A stretch of DNA of 64,000 nt from Spiribacter halobius. GTDB taxonomy: Bacteria > Pseudomonadota > Gammaproteobacteria > Nitrococcales > Nitrococcaceae. Below are positions 1 through 9,122 of this stretch, in pieces (within the stretch, counting starts at the first letter, position 1; each line of letters starts with the position of its first letter). The notes under the pieces are model-generated. The model saw nothing but the letters and a program-made list of their open reading frames with translations. It was not told the origin of the DNA and did not search any database. The stretch lies in the NCBI RefSeq assembly GCF_020883455.1, contig NZ_CP086615.1, forward strand, positions 2,604,001-2,668,000. The letters are read 5' to 3'. Position numbers and translations under genes: made by a program.

Positions 1-855
1 ATTGCCCGGCTTGAAATCGGCGTGGACGAAACCCTCCTGATGGGCATACGCGAGCCCCCGTGCCATGCGGTCGATGATGCGCAGCGCCTCCTTCGGCGGA
101 AGGCCGAAGCCGCCACGGTCCCGGATGACCCCATCCAGCGGCCTGCCGCGGAGATACTCCATGCTGAGGAAGACCGTGCTCCCGTCGCGGTCGAAGTCAT
201 GCACGGTGACCACGTTCGGATGCGCCAGCGTCTGCGCCTTTCTGGCCTCGCGCTGAAGCGCGATCAGTGCATCGGGATGCCGCCGGAAATCATCATTGAG
301 CAGCTTGAGTGCCACGTAGGGATCGCTGTCCTGCGCTTCGACCTTGCGCAGATCACGCGCCCGGTAGACGGTGCCCATGCCGCCGTGACCGATCAGCTCC
401 TCGAGCACGAAGCGCCCCTTCAGCACCCGTCCGGGCGCAACGCCCTCCTCCGCGTCCTCGGCCGCGCCGCTGGGCCCGGACGTTGGGGGCGCGCTGTCGG
501 TGCCACCTGCGCCGTCCGGTCCCGACTCCGCTGCGGACGCGGTGCGAACCCGCGTGCGCTCCTCCCCCGTACCCCACGCCGCGGCCGTGACCCGGGTGCT
601 CTCGGTGCCATCGGTGGACGACAACGGCGACGCCGATGGGCGCTCCGAATCGGCACCTTCGAGCAACGCCGCTCGCTGCTCCGCCGAGAGCGGGACGGTC
701 CCGGCCAGCGCCGCCAGCAGATCGCTCCCGGACCGTCCGGTGGCGGCACTTGCGGATGCGAGCCGGTGGCGTGCCGCCGCGGTATCGAGCTCGCCGCGCC
801 CGTACGCGGCGAGCGCCTCCTGCAGATGCGTGAGATCCGTCGCGGCTCCGCTCAC
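1..855 (-). CDS. ppkA: T6SS-associated Ser/Thr protein kinase, PpkA-like (3' part missing)
   Basis: Partial gene: 285 codons are present and the frame runs off the left edge of the window. Residues 1-145 are an Ala/Gly/Ser/Glu-rich region with no recognised domain; a protein kinase fold begins near residue 147. Visible kinase motifs are the glycine loop GHGGMG (157-162), the ATP-binding lysine in VALKLL (181-186) and the catalytic loop HADFKPGN, where the sequence stops. The loop has HAD in place of HRD but keeps the catalytic Asp. I chose the GTG at 855 because a GGAGG-like site precedes it and it lies 16 nt after the phosphatase stop. Being last in the T6SS operon beside a PP2C phosphatase and upstream FHA gene suggests it phosphorylates a T6SS component. 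Short Thr-Arg-Val stretches near residues 87-105 could be autophosphorylation sites (inference). The missing C-terminus prevents judging whether a periplasmic sensor follows. Confidence 0.9.
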   Translation of the reverse strand, partial: MSGAATDLTHLQEALAAYGRGELDTAAARHRLASASAATGRSGSDLLAALAGTVPLSAEQRAALLEGADSERPSASPLSSTDGTESTRVTAAAWGTGEERTRVRTASAAESGPDGAGGTDSAPPTSGPSGAAEDAEEGVAPGRVLKGRFVLEELIGHGGMGTVYRARDLRKVEAQDSDPYVALKLLNDDFRRHPDALIALQREARKAQTLAHPNVVTVHDFDRDGSTVFLSMEYLRGRPLDGVIRDRGGFGLPPKEALRIIDRMARGLAYAHQEGFVHADFKPGN

Positions 856-871
856 GGCGCGGCCTCCGCCG

Positions 872-2377
872 TCATGCCGATCCGTCCAACACGTCCACGA
901 CCACCGCGGTGGCGTTGTCCCGCGCTTCATTCGCAAGAACGCGGTCGAGGACGCGCCGGCAGGCCTCCGCACAGCTGTCGGCATCGAGCGCCGTGGCGAG
1001 ATCGGCATCGCTCAGCACACCGTGCACGCCATCGGAGCAGAGCAGGAAGCGGTCGCCCGGCAGGAGCTCCCCGAATCCCGTCTCGAGGGCGAGCGCCGAC
1101 CCGGATCCGACCGCGCGCGTGATCACGTTGGCCTGCGCGTGCCCCCGGGCGTCGTCCGCACTCACCTTGCCGCTGTCCACCAGGTCCTGCACGACACTGT
1201 GATCGCGGGTGCAGCGCTCCAGTGAACCGCCGCGCAGCCGGTAGATGCGGCTGTCCCCCGCCCACAGGTAGCCGCAGCCCGCCTCGCCGGCAAGCAGTGC
1301 CGCCACCGTGCTGGCGCTGTTGACGGCATCGAGGGGGCGCCCAGCCAGGTGCTGCAGGTGGGCGTGCACCTCGGCAAGCGCGTGCCGTGCACGATTGAGC
1401 CGCTCCTGGAGATCGTCGCCCGGCTCCACGGCGCGCAGCGCATCCACCACCATGCGGCTCGCCATTGCCCCCGCCTCCTGGCCTCCGACGCCATCGGCCA
1501 CCGCCCAGATGCCGTTTGCCGGCGACTCCAGGAACGCGTCCTCGTTGGCGTCGCGCACATGCCCCGGGTGGGTGAGCCCGCTCGAGCGCAGCCGTGGAGG
1601 CGATTTGAGGGCAGACGCGGTATCCGCCCGCGCAGCAGGCTGCCACCCAACCGAGAAGCACGACCAGCCATGGTGTTCCCACTGCCCGTCCAGGGCCGCG
1701 CTGAACAGCGCACCTTCCGGCAGTCCGGGGCACAGCGACCAGCATGGCCGCACCCGCCGGGAACCCTCCGACCACCAGAGACTGTATGGACCGCCGTGGG
1801 CGCGGGCGACGCCGCCCAGGACCCCCAGCATCGCGGGCAGCAGCCCCTCCAGGCCCTCCAGCTCACAGCACACCGCGCGCCCGTCGGCCGTCACCGGCCC
1901 CCCGTCGATCACCCCCGGCGCCAGCTCGGCACCCAGTGCCTCCACCTCGCGGTCGAACCGCTCCAGCTCGAAGGAATCCTCGCTGTCCAGTGCAGAGAGC
2001 GCGAGCGTCTCGAGGCGTTCGAACCACTGCGACTGCTCCGCCGCCAGAAGCGCCGGAACCGTGGCTCCCGGGAGCTCCGCCACCAGGGTGAGGGGAAAAT
2101 AGCGGCCGACGGCATCCACGCTCGGCATCAGCACGCCGGCATAGACCTGGCTGCCACACACCCCGGGCGTGAGCGCGAAACGCCAGATGGGGCTGGTCAG
2201 ATACGTATCGAGCCACGCCTCGCCCAGGGCCTCCCGGGTGGCCGTGACCGTGCGCTGCAGCCACGGATCCCAGACACCGAGAAACGCCGGTGCCACCCGC
2301 CGGCGCAGGAAATCACCGTGACTCGGAAGTTTGCCGTAGAAGCCGACGGGGACAGCGGCGGGCACGCTCATGCTCAC
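872..2377 (-). CDS. tagF-pppA: TagF-PppA fusion: T6SS regulator joined to PP2C phosphatase
   Basis: 501 aa with two domains. Residues 8-245 are the TagF domain, recognised by the start FYGKLPSHGDF and the stretch SPIWRFAL; TagF proteins repress T6SS assembly post-translationally. Residues 265-500 are a PP2C phosphatase: RDANED at 275-280, the metal-binding VADGVGG at 293-299, LCSDGVHG and a terminal DNATAVVV. The partner in the neighbourhood is the Ser/Thr kinase directly downstream, so this protein should remove phosphate from the kinase's T6SS target while its TagF half inhibits independently. The gene overlaps the end of tssM by 4 nt (GTGA). The GTG at 2377 or the ATG two codons later could be the start. 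Fusion of the two domains is known from Agrobacterium; elsewhere they are separate genes. Confidence 0.92.
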   Translation of the reverse strand: MSMSVPAAVPVGFYGKLPSHGDFLRRRVAPAFLGVWDPWLQRTVTATREALGEAWLDTYLTSPIWRFALTPGVCGSQVYAGVLMPSVDAVGRYFPLTLVAELPGATVPALLAAEQSQWFERLETLALSALDSEDSFELERFDREVEALGAELAPGVIDGGPVTADGRAVCCELEGLEGLLPAMLGVLGGVARAHGGPYSLWWSEGSRRVRPCWSLCPGLPEGALFSAALDGQWEHHGWSCFSVGWQPAARADTASALKSPPRLRSSGLTHPGHVRDANEDAFLESPANGIWAVADGVGGQEAGAMASRMVVDALRAVEPGDDLQERLNRARHALAEVHAHLQHLAGRPLDAVNSASTVAALLAGEAGCGYLWAGDSRIYRLRGGSLERCTRDHSVVQDLVDSGKVSADDARGHAQANVITRAVGSGSALALETGFGELLPGDRFLLCSDGVHGVLSDADLATALDADSCAEACRRVLDRVLANEARDNATAVVVDVLDGSA

Positions 2378-5300
2378 AGCCTCCCCGGGCAGCGAAAGCG
2401 CATCCAGTCCCTCCGCCCGAGGGGGTTGCGCGCGGTGTCGAAGGCGACCCGCACCCGGGCGGTGTAGTCACCGGCCTCGAAGGTGGCCGTGAAACGCGTC
2501 TCCGACTCCGCGGCGAGTCCCGAAGCCTGGAGCGCGCGGAACAGCGCCCATGGCCCTTCGAAGCGCACGTTCGGCCGTTGCCCGCCGCGATCCTCGAACT
2601 CCGCGATCACCCGGCCACTGTCCGGACCGGGCCAGGTGAATGTCTCGCCGCGGGGCGGGCCATGACGGTACACCAGCTGCTGCCCGTCCAGCGTGAGGGC
2701 GAACCGGCGGACCCGCCCGTCGAGGTAGGCCGGGGTCAGCCGGAGCTGCAGACGCGGCTCCGCCCCGCCGCCCGCGAAGAACATGTCGCGAATCGCCCGT
2801 GCGCGCTGGAACTCCTCCAGCACCGAGTCCGGGATGCCGATGGGCACGCCGTCCTGCGTGCGCCAGCGCCAGCGGGCTGCTCCGGTGTCCACCAGCGCTG
2901 CCAGGTGCTCCTGGAAGAAGCGGTCGAAGGCGCCGCCGGGCCCGAACAGCCGCGCAAAATCACTCAGGGGCACGTCGCGCTGACTGTTGGTCTCGAACGG
3001 GTAGCGCCCCTCGACCACCGCCCGGCACTCGCTTGCCACCTGTTCCCGGTAGCGCTGATTCAGCTCGCCGCGCAGGCTGCGCAGCGCGACCTCCTGCCCC
3101 TTGCCCGCCAGCTCGCCGAGCCATTCGCCCACCGGCCCCGGCGCACGCTCTGCGTCGACACGCAGCTGGCTCAGCGCGTCCCGCGCTCCCGAGCGGCTGA
3201 GCACCGTCATCACGTCCTGCTGCCCGAGACCCGAGCCCATGGAATCGAGCTGCGCATAGAGCTCGCCCAGCAGGGCGATCACGCCGTCGATGGGAGGCGT
3301 ACCCGACTCCCCGCCGGCGACCATCCGGTGCAGATCCCGGAAATGCTCGCTGATCCTGGCGCCCGGGCGCGGCCCGGTGACGTCGCGGGTCGCCTCGCTC
3401 GCGAAATCGAGCAGGCCCGCCAGACGCCCGCCGCGGGCGGCGGACGCCGCCTCCTCCGCCGCGCCGGAGTCCGGCTCCGGGAAGTGCGTCTGCCGGTCCA
3501 CCGTCGCCAGGAGCTGCCGGAGCGGGGATGTCGGCCCGCTCAGCGTCGCCAGAACGTCCGTTGCCTGGCCCACGTCGAGCAGGGGTGCCACTTCCAGGTC
3601 CGCGAGCAGTTCCTCCCAGAATTCGATATAGGCCTGCTCGTAGTGCCGCAGGAACTCGGCGGAGAGCTCGAAGCGAGCGGTCGGCCCGCTGGGCAGGACA
3701 TCTTCGCCGAGCACCCAGCTCTCCCGGAGGAAAGCCTGCACCATCTCGCTGCCCACATCGCCGGTGATCTCCTCGAACCCGGCGCGTGTGTAGAGGGCGG
3801 GGACCGGCTCGCTCAGCGGCACGCCGCTGCTGCGCCGGAAGATCTCCTCGCTGCCGAGCCCTGCCTCCAGGTCGAGGCGCAGCGCGTGCCCGTGGTCGCG
3901 ATCGTAGACCGTCTCCAGGCGGCTCATCATCAGCACCGGGATCGACGCCTGCGCCAGCGCCGTGCGCGCCCGCGCGATCAGCTCCGTGTCCGGCGAGGAG
4001 ATGCGCGGCGACGGCTCGCGCCCGGTGAGCGCCTCGAAGTGCAGCGCCAGCGCCCGCGCAACCGGCGGGCTGTCATCGAAGGAACGCGCCAGCTCCGCGC
4101 GCACGATGGCCGCGAGCGCCGCGGGATCCTGATGCTCCGGCTCGGCCAGCATGATGTACGCCTTGAGCAGGCCGTACAGGCGTTTCGGCTCCGCGCGTGC
4201 CGCGCGCATGCGCGCCTCGAGCAGCAGCCCGATCCGCGGCAGCAGCAGCTGCCGCAGACCCTGGTCATAGGCGTCGAGGGCGACTTTCCCGACGGCGTCG
4301 CCGCGATAGAGGCCGAGGCCCATGAGCAGCGGCACGTCGCCGCGGTGGCGGCCAGCCGAGTCCGCCACCTCGCGCAGGGCATCGAGACGCGGCAGCACGT
4401 CCCGCAATCCCGCGTCCGCCGGCACCGGCATGGTAGCCCGTTCCCGGTGAACCTCGAGCGTGCTCTCCACGTCCGCAAGGTACTCACGGTTGTAGCGGTA
4501 GCTCGTCGCCCAGGCGACCACCAGCAGGCCGGCGAGGATCAGGACGGACACATAGGCAACGTTCTGCGCCACGGCGCGGCCGACCTCCAGGCGCCAGTTC
4601 ACACCGGCCAGGCCGCTTTCCGGAAAGATCACGTCGCGCAGCAGGTTGCGGAGGAAGTAGCTTCTGCCCTGGCCGGTCTGCGGCTCCCCGGACGATTCCG
4701 CGTCGAGGCCGAAGGAGCGGGCCAGCGTGCCCATCATCCGGTCGATGGGCGTCCCCTCCTGGGTGCCGCTGGTCAAGTACACACCCCGCAGCATGACCGG
4801 ACGGTCGTAGGCCGTGTGCGAGAATGCCTCGGCGACGAAGTCCCGCAGCGCCTCCTCCAGCCCCGCCATCTGCCGGGGAAAGCCGAACAGCAGCGCCCGG
4901 CGCCGGGCGTCCCGCTCCTGGTCGAGGCGCTGCAGCACGCGCTCGTTCAGCCGCGCCAGCAGCCGCGGGTACTCCCGGCCGAGCTCGTCCGCCGGCGCCT
5001 CGCCCCCGGTGTCCGGATGGGGGAAGGTGATGCCCCAGACCTGCGACCGGCCCTCCAGGTCGAGATCGTCGAAATACTCGGTGAACCCGGCCACCAGATC
5101 GCATTTGGTGATCATGAGGTAGACCGGGAAGCGAATGCGCAGGGTGCGTTGCACCTCGTCCAGGCGCCGGCGGACCGCCATCACGTGCTGCTCGCGGGTC
5201 CGGGCGGTCATGGTGAGCAGGTCGTCCGCGCTGAGGGTGACGATCACTCCGTTGAGCGGGCGCCGCTTGCGGTAGCGTGCGAGCAGCTCGAGGAAACGAC

Positions 5301-5868
5301 GCCACTCCGAGCTGTCAGCACCCGGGTCGGTGTCCTGGCTGAGGTAGCGGCCAGCGGTATCGAGCAGGACCGCCTCGTCGGTGAACCACCAGTCACAGTT
5401 GCGCGTGCCGCCGACGCCACGCATCGAGGCCTTGCCGAACTTCTCCGAGAGCGGGAAGCTGAGTCCGGAGTTGACCAGCGCCGTGGTCTTGCCGGCGCCC
5501 GGTGGGCCGATGATGACGTACCACGGCAGCTCGTAGAGATTGCCGCCCTTGCGGGACTCGCGCAGGAAACGGACCGCCTCCTCGAACCGCCGCCGCAGCT
5601 CCTCACCGGCGCCGTCCGAAGGCGCACCCGCGACCAGCTCGGACCGCAGCCGTCGGTTGGCGCGGCGGGTGCGCTGCCGGCGCAGCAGCGCCACGCCGCC
5701 GAGAATCCCGGTCACGGTGGCGATGGCGACGGCGCGCCCGGTCACCCCGGCAAGCGGCCGGACGTCGGCGAACGCGAGATAGGGCCCCAGGAACCAGATC
5801 AGGAGCGCGAGCAGCACCAGCCCGCACAGGAACAGGGTCATGCGGAGGACGCCGGTGGGCCGTCTCAC
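2374..5868 (-). CDS. tssM: T6SS inner-membrane core protein TssM (IcmF)
   Basis: 1164 aa, the normal size of TssM/IcmF, which spans the envelope with TssL and TssJ to form the T6SS membrane complex. Two hydrophobic segments lie near residues 10-30 and 45-62, followed by a cytoplasmic NTPase-like domain with Walker A GPPGAGKT (121-128), LYELPWYVIIG just before it and VLLDTAGRY as a Walker B-like strand. A third membrane segment is near residues 440-462 and the rest is periplasmic, ending in the IcmF C-terminal region that contacts TssJ. Start is a GTG overlapping the tssL stop by 4 nt; an ATG at codon 10 is an alternative that would shorten the first cytoplasmic stub. An intact Walker A motif is not universal in this family, so nucleotide binding is possible here but not shown. 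Confidence 0.95.
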   Translation of the reverse strand: MRRPTGVLRMTLFLCGLVLLALLIWFLGPYLAFADVRPLAGVTGRAVAIATVTGILGGVALLRRQRTRRANRRLRSELVAGAPSDGAGEELRRRFEEAVRFLRESRKGGNLYELPWYVIIGPPGAGKTTALVNSGLSFPLSEKFGKASMRGVGGTRNCDWWFTDEAVLLDTAGRYLSQDTDPGADSSEWRRFLELLARYRKRRPLNGVIVTLSADDLLTMTARTREQHVMAVRRRLDEVQRTLRIRFPVYLMITKCDLVAGFTEYFDDLDLEGRSQVWGITFPHPDTGGEAPADELGREYPRLLARLNERVLQRLDQERDARRRALLFGFPRQMAGLEEALRDFVAEAFSHTAYDRPVMLRGVYLTSGTQEGTPIDRMMGTLARSFGLDAESSGEPQTGQGRSYFLRNLLRDVIFPESGLAGVNWRLEVGRAVAQNVAYVSVLILAGLLVVAWATSYRYNREYLADVESTLEVHRERATMPVPADAGLRDVLPRLDALREVADSAGRHRGDVPLLMGLGLYRGDAVGKVALDAYDQGLRQLLLPRIGLLLEARMRAARAEPKRLYGLLKAYIMLAEPEHQDPAALAAIVRAELARSFDDSPPVARALALHFEALTGREPSPRISSPDTELIARARTALAQASIPVLMMSRLETVYDRDHGHALRLDLEAGLGSEEIFRRSSGVPLSEPVPALYTRAGFEEITGDVGSEMVQAFLRESWVLGEDVLPSGPTARFELSAEFLRHYEQAYIEFWEELLADLEVAPLLDVGQATDVLATLSGPTSPLRQLLATVDRQTHFPEPDSGAAEEAASAARGGRLAGLLDFASEATRDVTGPRPGARISEHFRDLHRMVAGGESGTPPIDGVIALLGELYAQLDSMGSGLGQQDVMTVLSRSGARDALSQLRVDAERAPGPVGEWLGELAGKGQEVALRSLRGELNQRYREQVASECRAVVEGRYPFETNSQRDVPLSDFARLFGPGGAFDRFFQEHLAALVDTGAARWRWRTQDGVPIGIPDSVLEEFQRARAIRDMFFAGGGAEPRLQLRLTPAYLDGRVRRFALTLDGQQLVYRHGPPRGETFTWPGPDSGRVIAEFEDRGGQRPNVRFEGPWALFRALQASGLAAESETRFTATFEAGDYTARVRVAFDTARNPLGRRDWMRFRCPGRL

Positions 5869-7193
5869 GGGGCCGCTCCTCCGGGCCGGTGAATGATCTC
5901 GATCCGCCGGTTGCGGGCCCGGTTCTCCGGCGTGTCCACCGGCCGGTAGCGCGGCTGATCGGGCCCCGCACCCATGACGCTGATCCGGCCCGGATCGGCG
6001 AGGCCTGCCTGCAGCCGCTCGGCGGCCCCGCGCGCCCGTAGGCGGGAAAGCTCGTAGTTGTCCTTGATCTCCAGCGAGCGGATGGGAACGTCGTCGGTAT
6101 GCCCCACCACCAGCACCTGGCCCGGCACGCGCCGGATGGCCGCAGCGACGTCGTCAAGCACCGCCAGATAGGGCTCCCTCACGCTGACGCTGCCCGAGCG
6201 GAAGACTTCACCGACCAGGGTCAGTCGTGTGCCGCCGTCCTCTCCCGGCTCGATCCGCAGTCGCTCCGGATGGCTTCCCTCGAGGAGCTCCGCGAGGCTC
6301 GGTCCGGCTTGCACCGCCGTGCCGCTTGGTGACTCGAAGGTGGCCTGCTGTATCTGGTTCAGCTGCGCCATGACCGGGCTCACCGCGCCGCCCAGCAGGC
6401 TCTGGAAGGTGACGAACGCCCCGCCGGCCACCACCGCGGCCGCACTCAGGAATACCCACGCCGGCACGCCCCGGACGAGGCGGTAGCGGCGATCCTGTAC
6501 CCCCTGCCAGCGCGGCGAGAGCTCCTGGGGGACATCTCCACGCCAGCCGCGGATGCGCGCGTAGAGACGCTCCCGGGTCTCGGCGAGGGCATTACGCCCG
6601 GTTTCGGCGATGCGGTACTTGCCCTCGAAGCCGAGGGCCAGGCAGACGTAGAAGAACTCGATCAGGTCACGCTTCGGCTCGCGGTCGGCGAGCACGCGCT
6701 CCACCATCTGGAAGAACTTTTCGCCGCCCCCCGTATCCTTGTGCAGCTCCAGCAGCAGCGGCCGCCCGGCCCAGGTGCTGTGCGCGCCCCAGGGTGTGTT
6801 CATCACCATCTCGTCGATGAACGTACAGAGCGCGTAGCGCGCCGCGAGCACGACCTCCGAGGTAACGCCGGCCGCGGTGGCCTGGCGCTCGAACTCCGTC
6901 ACCTGCCGCAGGACCCGTTCGTGCAGGCCGCTGACGTCCGGGTGCTGGCGGCTGCGCCGCACGCCCGTGGCCAGCAGCAGCAATGGCGCAGCCGCCTCCA
7001 CCAGGGGATTGGGCCCGATTCCGAGCACCGCCGTGAGGTCATCCGGCGCGGGCTCCGCCCGCGGCCCGGAGGCCGGGCGCGGTGGCGGCGCCGGTGCCTC
7101 GGCGCTGCCCGAATCCGCCCGCCGGCGGCCGCCCGGATCGGGCCGGATCACCGTGCGGTCGCCGGGGTCCGGCGGTTGACGCGAGCCGCTCAT
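5865..7193 (-). CDS. tssL: T6SS protein TssL (DotU family) with C-terminal OmpA-like domain
   Basis: 442 aa, the extended form of TssL. Residues 1-55 are a Pro/Arg/Asp-rich cytoplasmic tail with GDRTVIRPDPGG at 11-22, whose Thr14 is a candidate phosphorylation site for FHA binding. Residues 55-220 are the DotU domain (ALCTFIDEMV, TPWG, EFFYVCLALGFEGKYR). One membrane helix lies at about 243-265. Residues 310-440 form an OmpA-type peptidoglycan-binding domain (VVGHTDDVPI, SRLRARGAAE, NRARNRRIEI), expected to anchor the complex to the cell wall. The ATG overlaps the tssK stop (ATGA). The same Thr position is known to be phosphorylated in Agrobacterium TssL, where it recruits Fha. Confidence 0.95.
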   Translation of the reverse strand: MSGSRQPPDPGDRTVIRPDPGGRRRADSGSAEAPAPPPRPASGPRAEPAPDDLTAVLGIGPNPLVEAAAPLLLLATGVRRSRQHPDVSGLHERVLRQVTEFERQATAAGVTSEVVLAARYALCTFIDEMVMNTPWGAHSTWAGRPLLLELHKDTGGGEKFFQMVERVLADREPKRDLIEFFYVCLALGFEGKYRIAETGRNALAETRERLYARIRGWRGDVPQELSPRWQGVQDRRYRLVRGVPAWVFLSAAAVVAGGAFVTFQSLLGGAVSPVMAQLNQIQQATFESPSGTAVQAGPSLAELLEGSHPERLRIEPGEDGGTRLTLVGEVFRSGSVSVREPYLAVLDDVAAAIRRVPGQVLVVGHTDDVPIRSLEIKDNYELSRLRARGAAERLQAGLADPGRISVMGAGPDQPRYRPVDTPENRARNRRIEIIHRPGGAAP

Positions 7194-8530
7194 CGGCGCT
7201 GTCCGCGAATTGCCCAGAGGTCCATCTTCAGGTCGGGGAACTGCCCGGCCACGTGCACGGCAAGCCCTCCCGAGCTGACCACCTGCTGCCAGAGCGGGCC
7301 GCTACGCTCCAGCTCGAAATAGACCGAGTTGGCATAGTAGGGAATCTGGCGCGGCGCCACCGGCACCGGCACGAGCTCCACTCCCGGCAGATTGTTGTTC
7401 ACCAGCTCCGCGATGCGCTCCACCGGCCCGAGCTTGGCCTGCGCCGGGAAACGCCGCCGGACTTCCTCGGCCGGCAGGCTGGCCCCGACGGCGAGCACGA
7501 AGTTGGCGTTGTCGAGCAGCGAGCGGTCCTCGATGCGCGCCACACGGATGCCGTGACGACCGGTCGCCTCCAGCGGGATGAGCTCCGCCGGCGCCTCCCG
7601 CACCGCGCGGAACTCCGAGCGCAGCAGCTCGAACAGCGGCCCGAAGGCGTCGGCCAGTGCATCGTGGCGATAGGTCGCCAGCTCCGGCGGCCGCCGGCTC
7701 TCGCGCGTCATGGTGGCAAGCTCGCCAGCCATCGCCAGCAGGTGCGTGTACAGCCGCTCAGGGTGGACGTGCAGCGACCCCGCCAGATGGGCCATCACGG
7801 GAGCGTGCCGATTGATCACCTGCAGCATGAGGAAGTCGGTGACCTCGCCCGCGCCGCCGCCGGTGGTGACCCGCTCCGCAAGGTAGTCGGCGCGCTGCTC
7901 CAGCGTGCCGCGCAGCTCGTTGATGAAGCTCTCCAGGCGGCGCGCCGCTCCGGCCCGCGTCACGGTCGGTATGAACTCCTCGTCGAGGATGACCTGCCCG
8001 TCCGCGCGCCGTTCGACCACCCGCGCCAGCGGGATGCAGGCGTACTCCTCGAGCGCCTCGCCCTCCAGCGCCAGGCGCGCATTCAGGCGCCCCACCTCCA
8101 CCATGGTGGCCGCGGCGCTGTCCAGCACGCTGTCCCGGACCTCGACGTCCTCGGCGCGATAGCGGTAGAGCCCGTCGCCGCCGCTCCCGCGCTGCACCTC
8201 CACGGCGCCATCGCCCCGGAGCGGCAGGGCGAGCAGCACGGTGCGGTCCCGCACCGACTCGTCCACTTCGAGCGGCGCCGGCAGTGGTTCCTGGTCGGGC
8301 ATCGCGAACGGCGTCCCGTCGGGGAAGACGCCAACCGCGGAACGCAGGCCAACCTTGCCGAGGGCGAGGAGGTCGGACTCCAGCTGCAACCCGTGAAAAC
8401 CCCACCCGTTAGCGCCCAGGGCACTCACCCGCCCTTCCACGTACCCCTCGAGGTAGCGGTCGTGCTGCTGGAAATGCTGTGGCTCCAGGAACAGGCCTTC
8501 CGTCCAGAGGATGCGGCTATTGCGTGACAT
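7190..8530 (-). CDS. tssK: T6SS baseplate subunit TssK
   Basis: 446 aa, typical for TssK, the cytoplasmic trimer that links the baseplate (TssEFG-VgrG) to the TssL/TssM membrane complex. Recognised by the conserved N-terminus (ILWTEGLFLEPQHFQQHDRY at about 7-26), the central ERLYTHLLAMAGELATM segment and the C-terminal FELERSGPLWQQV. No membrane segment is present. It sits between tssJ and tssL, overlapping the tssL start by 4 nt, the usual tssJKL order. Nothing unusual was noticed. Confidence 0.95.
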   Translation of the reverse strand: MSRNSRILWTEGLFLEPQHFQQHDRYLEGYVEGRVSALGANGWGFHGLQLESDLLALGKVGLRSAVGVFPDGTPFAMPDQEPLPAPLEVDESVRDRTVLLALPLRGDGAVEVQRGSGGDGLYRYRAEDVEVRDSVLDSAAATMVEVGRLNARLALEGEALEEYACIPLARVVERRADGQVILDEEFIPTVTRAGAARRLESFINELRGTLEQRADYLAERVTTGGGAGEVTDFLMLQVINRHAPVMAHLAGSLHVHPERLYTHLLAMAGELATMTRESRRPPELATYRHDALADAFGPLFELLRSEFRAVREAPAELIPLEATGRHGIRVARIEDRSLLDNANFVLAVGASLPAEEVRRRFPAQAKLGPVERIAELVNNNLPGVELVPVPVAPRQIPYYANSVYFELERSGPLWQQVVSSGGLAVHVAGQFPDLKMDLWAIRGQRR

Positions 8531-8549
8531 GGGTGCTCCGCTGACGCAG

Positions 8550-9092
8550 CTACTCGAAGCGCACCGCTACGGTGGCGCGCCGTACGTCGACCACGAACTC
8601 CCGCGAGCCGAACAGGCCGAGCAGCCCCTCCTCGGGGATCTCGGTGACAGCGCGCCAGCTCCCCGACGGGTCGTGCAGGTCGTAGAACTCTCCCATCACC
8701 GCGAGGTAACGGGTATCGCCGCGGACATCCAGCGTCACCGGGAGTACCTCGCCCTGGCACCGGCTCCGTGCCTGCCCGGCTCCCACCGCGCCGGCTGTCT
8801 CCAGCGGACAGAGCTCGAACTCGTCACGGCTGATCAGGCTTGCGCCAAGGATCTCGCGGTCGCGGTCGGCGAGCTCCTCAAAGGACGCAGAAGTGAAGGG
8901 CACGCTGTCAGCGAGCTGGTAGATCCGCAGGTACACGGGCGAGGGTCGGCCCTCGGCGTTCGGATTGAGATTCGGACCGACCACGATGCGCCCCTCCACG
9001 GGCTCAATCTCCGCGGAAGGCGGGGTGGACCCGCAGCCGACCACGGTCAGCGCCGCCAGGACGCCCAGGACGATGACCCCGTGTAGCCTCAT
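8550..9092 (-). CDS. tssJ: T6SS outer-membrane lipoprotein TssJ
   Basis: 180 aa lipoprotein. The N-terminus has a short positive region, a hydrophobic core and a lipobox VVGC with the lipidated cysteine at residue 20, followed by STPP. The mature part carries the TssJ signature LRIYQLADSVPFTSASFEEL, then a beta-sandwich region ending in AVRFE. TssJ is anchored in the outer membrane and holds the periplasmic end of TssM. The gene lies 19 nt before tssK and 30 nt after the FHA gene, so it is co-transcribed with them. Length and order are standard. Confidence 0.93.
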   Translation of the reverse strand: MRLHGVIVLGVLAALTVVGCGSTPPSAEIEPVEGRIVVGPNLNPNAEGRPSPVYLRIYQLADSVPFTSASFEELADRDREILGASLISRDEFELCPLETAGAVGAGQARSRCQGEVLPVTLDVRGDTRYLAVMGEFYDLHDPSGSWRAVTEIPEEGLLGLFGSREFVVDVRRATVAVRFE

Positions 9093-9122
9093 GGCCTGCC
9101 CTCCTCTGCCTGTAACAGTCGC

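Noticed and set aside
2290-5892. 1200-codon open frame on the plus strand opposite tssM
   Set aside because: It mirrors tssM exactly, has no family motif and is rich in Arg/His/Gln as expected for the opposite strand of GC-rich genes.
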